This document shows, one piece after another, positions 61,269 through 64,000 of a stretch of 64,000 nt of DNA; positions within the stretch are counted from its first letter, which is position 1; every line of letters begins with the position of its first letter. The stretch is taken from contig NC_015732.1 in the NCBI RefSeq assembly GCF_000219725.1, positions 1,798,001-1,862,000 on the forward strand, in the 5' to 3' direction. The DNA is from Gracilinema caldarium DSM 7334 (lineage in GTDB: Bacteria > Spirochaetota > Spirochaetia > Treponematales > Breznakiellaceae). The notes under the pieces were generated by a model. The model worked only from the letters and a program-made list of their open reading frames with translations, did no database searches and was not told the origin of the DNA. The position numbers were made by a program, and so were the translations under genes.

Positions 61269-62255
61269 ATGGGTCTAGAGATTAGCATAGACAAAACCAG
61301 CGAAAGCCCCGTGTACCGGCAGATTATCGAACAGATAACCCGGAAACTGCGCTCTGGCGAGCTGAAACCGGGAGACCGGCTTCCCACCGAGCGGGAACTG
61401 GCAGAACAGCTGGGCATAGCCCGGGGAACGGTGAACCGGGCCTACGAGGAGCTTACCCGATCCCAGATACTGGAATCCATACCGGGCAGGGGGAGCTTTA
61501 TTTCCGCTCAGCAGGATGTGGCCGAAACAAGCCGTAAAGAACGGGCTGTAGCCCTCATTGCGGAACTTATCGACACCCTACGAAACCTGCGTTTTTCTTA
61601 CCGGGAAATTCGCACCCTCATCGAATTAGGTATTCTTGAAAAAGAACGGATGTTCGAAGAGCTTTCCATCGCTGTGGTAGACTGTAACCCTGAAGCCCTG
61701 GCGGTTTTCCGCAGACAGCTTAATTTTCTTACCACCATGCCGCTCACCCTTTTTCTCCTCGACGATCTGGCTGCATCTACAGAGGTGGAAAAAAAGCTTG
61801 CTACCTTTGACCTGGTCCTCACCTCTGCCCGGCACTATTCGGAAGTTTTGGGTATGGCTCCCAGTATTAAGGATAAACTCATTCAAGTGGCCCTTTCCCC
61901 CTCCCAGGACACGATTATTGCCCTGGCAACGATTAAACCGGGCCGCAAACTGGGCATTATCTGTGAAAGCCGTCAGTTCAGGGACATTATTCTGAATAAA
62001 CTCCGGGATCTTATGATTGATGATGGAGTCGAGGTTCTCCGCTACGCAGAACTAAATCGGTTTCCTCTCTTTCTTGCAGATAAGGAAGTTATTATTGTTC
62101 CCCCCTCCTGGAAACAGCCTGAAGGCAAGGTAGCTCAGGCTGCCTTGCAGGACTTTACCTCCCGGGGAGGTAAGCTCATCATTTTTGACTACCAGGTAGA
62201 ACGGGGTTCGATCATTTATGTGGAAGAGCGGGTCCGGGACCTGCTTTCCCAGTAG
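61269..62255 (+). CDS. GntR family regulator of the glutamate mutase operon
   Basis: The start is ATG 61269 with CCAGGAG 7 bases upstream; an in-frame TTG at 61245 lies within the operator. Residues 1-75 form a winged helix ([51 protein letters not shown]). Residues 110-328 form an effector domain with two Rossmann-like halves ([54 protein letters not shown]), reminiscent of periplasmic-binding or receiver folds and unlike FadR or HutC. The effector could be glutamate or a cobalamin-related signal. Confidence 0.85.
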   Translation: MGLEISIDKTSESPVYRQIIEQITRKLRSGELKPGDRLPTERELAEQLGIARGTVNRAYEELTRSQILESIPGRGSFISAQQDVAETSRKERAVALIAELIDTLRNLRFSYREIRTLIELGILEKERMFEELSIAVVDCNPEALAVFRRQLNFLTTMPLTLFLLDDLAASTEVEKKLATFDLVLTSARHYSEVLGMAPSIKDKLIQVALSPSQDTIIALATIKPGRKLGIICESRQFRDIILNKLRDLMIDDGVEVLRYAELNRFPLFLADKEVIIVPPSWKQPEGKVAQAALQDFTSRGGKLIIFDYQVERGSIIYVEERVRDLLSQ

Positions 62256-62263
62256 GAGGAACC

Positions 62264-62719
62264 ATGGCACAGCAGGAAAAACGGCCCTACACCATTGTTC
62301 TTGGGGTTATCGGTTTTGACTGCCATTCGGTGGGCAATAAGATACTGGATGCCTATTTTACCGAACAGGGTTTCAAGGTGATAAATCTGGGAGTCATGGT
62401 AAGCCAGGACGATTTTATTTCAGCGGCCATAGAAAGCGCTGCCGATGCCATTCTCGTTTCGAGCCTCTATGGACATGGCGAAATTGACTGCGATGGACTT
62501 CGGGGGCGCTGTATCGAACGGGGTATCGGCGACATCATCCTCTGGGTGGGAGGCAACCTGGTGGTGGGGAAAAAGGATTTTACTGAAGTAGAGGCAAAAT
62601 TCCGTGCCATGGGTTTTGACCGGGTATTTCCCCCCGACACGGACCTGGACAAGACGGTTCAGGAACTTATTGAGGATATAGAAAAACGGCGGCAGAAAAA
62701 GGCAGAGGAGAAGCACTAA
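62264..62719 (+). CDS. glmS: Glutamate mutase sigma subunit (cobalamin-binding)
   Basis: The 151-residue subunit binds adenosylcobalamin for the glutamate to 3-methylaspartate rearrangement, first step of the methylaspartate fermentation route. The cobalamin motif D-x-H-x2-G reads [14 protein letters not shown] near 18-31; [18 protein letters not shown] and VGGNLVVGK, the other binding loops, are present. RBS GGAGGAACC precedes the ATG, 8 bases after the GntR stop. The catalytic epsilon subunit (GlmE) is not in view; it probably lies just past the window end. Confidence 0.95.
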   Translation: MAQQEKRPYTIVLGVIGFDCHSVGNKILDAYFTEQGFKVINLGVMVSQDDFISAAIESAADAILVSSLYGHGEIDCDGLRGRCIERGIGDIILWVGGNLVVGKKDFTEVEAKFRAMGFDRVFPPDTDLDKTVQELIEDIEKRRQKKAEEKH

Positions 62720-62720
62720 G

Positions 62721-64000
62721 GTGGCCGAGCTTGCCCTTTCCATCGATATAGGATCTACCTGGACCAAGGGAATACTCGTAGATATCCGAGACCAGCGGGT
62801 GGTTCAGCGAGAAGCCACACCAACCACGGTGGAAAATCTTGTTACGGGCTTTAACCGGGTCTATGAGGCCCTAGGGGGCCACAGGGAGAAACCCCAGGTT
62901 TTTGTGTCCTCCAGTGCCAAGGGGGGGCTTACCATTGCGGCCATCGGCCTCGTTCCGGACCTGACCCTTAAGGCCGCAAAAATGGCCGCCGCATCCGCCG
63001 GCGGCAAGGTTATCGCGAGCTTTGCTTACAAGCTAACCCAGACTGATATTGATACCTTAGAGCAGCTTAAGAGCGACATTATCCTCCTAAGCGGCGGCAC
63101 CGACGGCGGAGACGAGACCTATGTGCTCCATAATGCAAGGATGCTCGCCGCATCGTCGGTAGGGTCCTTTATACTGTATGCGGGAAACCAAGCAGTGCGG
63201 GAACCGGTACTGGACATTTTACGCCGCTCCGGCAAAGAGGCCAGTGCCACCGCCAATATATTGCCGGACCTGGATTCGGTTCAGGTAGATGAAGCGCGCA
63301 AGGCTATTGGGGACATTTTTTTAAAACGGATTATCGAAGGCCGGGGACTTTCGGCGGTCCGGGATATATGCAGTGCGGACCCCAGGCCGACCCCCGCGGC
63401 GGTCTATGACCTGGTGGGGCTTTTGGAAGACAACGACGAGGGCCTTCTTGTCCTGGACATGGGGGGAGCCACCACCGACGTCTACACCGTGAGCGATCCC
63501 TATAGCGAGCAAAGCAACCGCATTTTTAGGGGTCTTCCCGAAACCAGGCTGAAACGGACCGTAGAGGGCGATTTGGGCCTTCGGGTGAGCGCCGCCTTTG
63601 TGGCCGAAACCGGATTGTCCTACATTAGGCGATCCCTGGATGAAGGGCGCCAGTCAGCCTTTAAGGCCTGGGTAGATCGGATCCGGGGTAACACGGGGCT
63701 CTTGCCATCCACAGAAGAGGAACAGCAGTTTGATGACATGCTGGCGGTCATCTGTGTGGCCGAATCGATTGCCCGTCATGGGGGCACTTTAACGCCCAGC
63801 TTTACCCCTGAGGGACTTGTCTGGATTCAGCAAGGCAAGGACCTCGGCAGGGTGCACCGCATCATTGGAAGCGGAGGCCGCCTGGCCCAGGAGTCTTCCA
63901 TCAATATAATCCGCACTGCATTGGAAGGATATTTTCCTGCAGAAAAGGATGCAAACCGGCATTCCTGGCCCCAGGTTCAGCGGCTTCTTCCCCATGTTAA
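62721..64000 (+). CDS. glmL: Glutamate mutase reactivation/accessory protein GlmL (partial)
   Basis: The frame opens at GTG 62721, two bases after the glmS stop, and is uninterrupted to the last base, so the C-terminal part is cut off (426 codons seen). It is an ASKHA ATPase of the MutL/GlmL type. Visible marks are LALSIDIGSTWTKGILVD at the start, IILLSGGTDGGDETYV near 120, LVLDMGGATTDVYTVSD near 245, and IGSGGRLAQE near 385. GlmL repairs inactivated B12 in glutamate mutase. It is unrelated to mismatch-repair MutL at 45486. Confidence 0.92.
   Translation, partial: MAELALSIDIGSTWTKGILVDIRDQRVVQREATPTTVENLVTGFNRVYEALGGHREKPQVFVSSSAKGGLTIAAIGLVPDLTLKAAKMAAASAGGKVIASFAYKLTQTDIDTLEQLKSDIILLSGGTDGGDETYVLHNARMLAASSVGSFILYAGNQAVREPVLDILRRSGKEASATANILPDLDSVQVDEARKAIGDIFLKRIIEGRGLSAVRDICSADPRPTPAAVYDLVGLLEDNDEGLLVLDMGGATTDVYTVSDPYSEQSNRIFRGLPETRLKRTVEGDLGLRVSAAFVAETGLSYIRRSLDEGRQSAFKAWVDRIRGNTGLLPSTEEEQQFDDMLAVICVAESIARHGGTLTPSFTPEGLVWIQQGKDLGRVHRIIGSGGRLAQESSINIIRTALEGYFPAEKDANRHSWPQVQRLLPHV

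Noticed and set aside
61137-62263. Cobalamin riboswitch in front of the glutamate mutase genes
   Set aside because: The region before gntR is short and holds a promoter and inverted repeat; there is no B12-box-like or long structured leader, and the gntR-glmS gap is 8 bases.
1-64000. CRISPR arrays, rRNA operons, insertion sequences or prophage genes
   Set aside because: No regularly spaced repeats, rRNA sequence, transposase, integrase or phage structural genes were seen.

Overview
The window looks like chromosomal DNA from a free-living or gut treponeme (Spirochaetes). The evidence is a periplasmic-flagellar sheath protein FlaA, a spiro-SPASM-type radical SAM protein, a bactofilin/CinA pair, the block lnt-HU-rpsT next to rho-rpmE, and many coding-dense same-strand runs with 1-4 nt overlaps. 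The metabolic content (citrate synthase, type III glutamine synthetase with AmtB/P-II and a NifA-like activator, CstA, a B12-dependent glutamate mutase locus) exceeds that of the host-restricted pathogenic treponemes. It suggests a relative of the termite-gut or thermophilic treponemes; the species cannot be fixed from the sequence alone. There is no rRNA, IS element, prophage or CRISPR array. Three tRNA genes (Glu-UUC, Leu-UAA, Arg-UCU) are present.

Layout. 1-2.6 kb: end of an unknown gene, then rex, an RlmK-like methyltransferase and a lipoprotein. 2.6-9.5 kb (minus): rpmE, rho, pncC, bactofilin, a small TPR protein, a response regulator, lnt, HU, rpsT and a 56-residue zinc-ribbon protein. 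9.6-11.6 kb (plus): Rrf2 regulator and a membrane protein with repeated winged-helix-like modules. 11.7-20 kb (minus): a RadC-like JAMM/DinG helicase fusion, tRNA-Glu, an alarmone synthetase with TPR repeats, plsC and mfd. 20-23 kb: a secreted protein, a receiver/PilZ-like protein, a TatD hydrolase and a small protein. 23-28 kb (minus): a topoisomerase IV-like pair and a coiled-coil protein. 28-34.3 kb: EF-G paralog, citrate synthase, asnS, and a D,D-carboxypeptidase.

34.4-44 kb (minus): flaA, then a tight seven-gene unit that couples cell-wall functions (GerMN, Amidase_3) to an uncharacterised sugar/surface-modification set: a CarB-like ATP-grasp protein, a PseG-like/methyltransferase fusion, an SpsF-like cytidylyltransferase, a glycosyltransferase-like protein and the spiro-SPASM protein. 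44-47.3 kb: xseA-xseB-mutL. 47.4-49.3 kb: two adjacent cyclase-fold proteins. 49.3-50.8 kb: tRNA-Leu, TatD, ferredoxin and a small protein.

50.9-56.9 kb is a nitrogen-control block. glnN and amtB-glnK each carry a sigma-54 (GG-N10-GC) promoter. A GAF-AAA+-HTH NifA-like activator is encoded next door. A repeated palindrome TACA-N4-TGTA sits upstream of glnN, of amtB and of the regulator itself, which makes it a candidate operator for that activator. 57-61 kb (plus): cstA, a small helical protein, an ArsA/GET3-type ATPase, a membrane-anchored protein and an MIP18/DUF59-like protein with a G9 tract in its ribosome-binding site. 61.2-64 kb: GntR regulator with a long inverted-repeat operator, then glmS and glmL of glutamate mutase (glmL runs off the window).

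Several single genes or operon heads (asnS, xseA, the coiled-coil gene, possibly the alarmone synthetase) have a sigma-70 -10 box 6-9 nt before the start codon and no Shine-Dalgarno, so leaderless transcription is likely to be used here.
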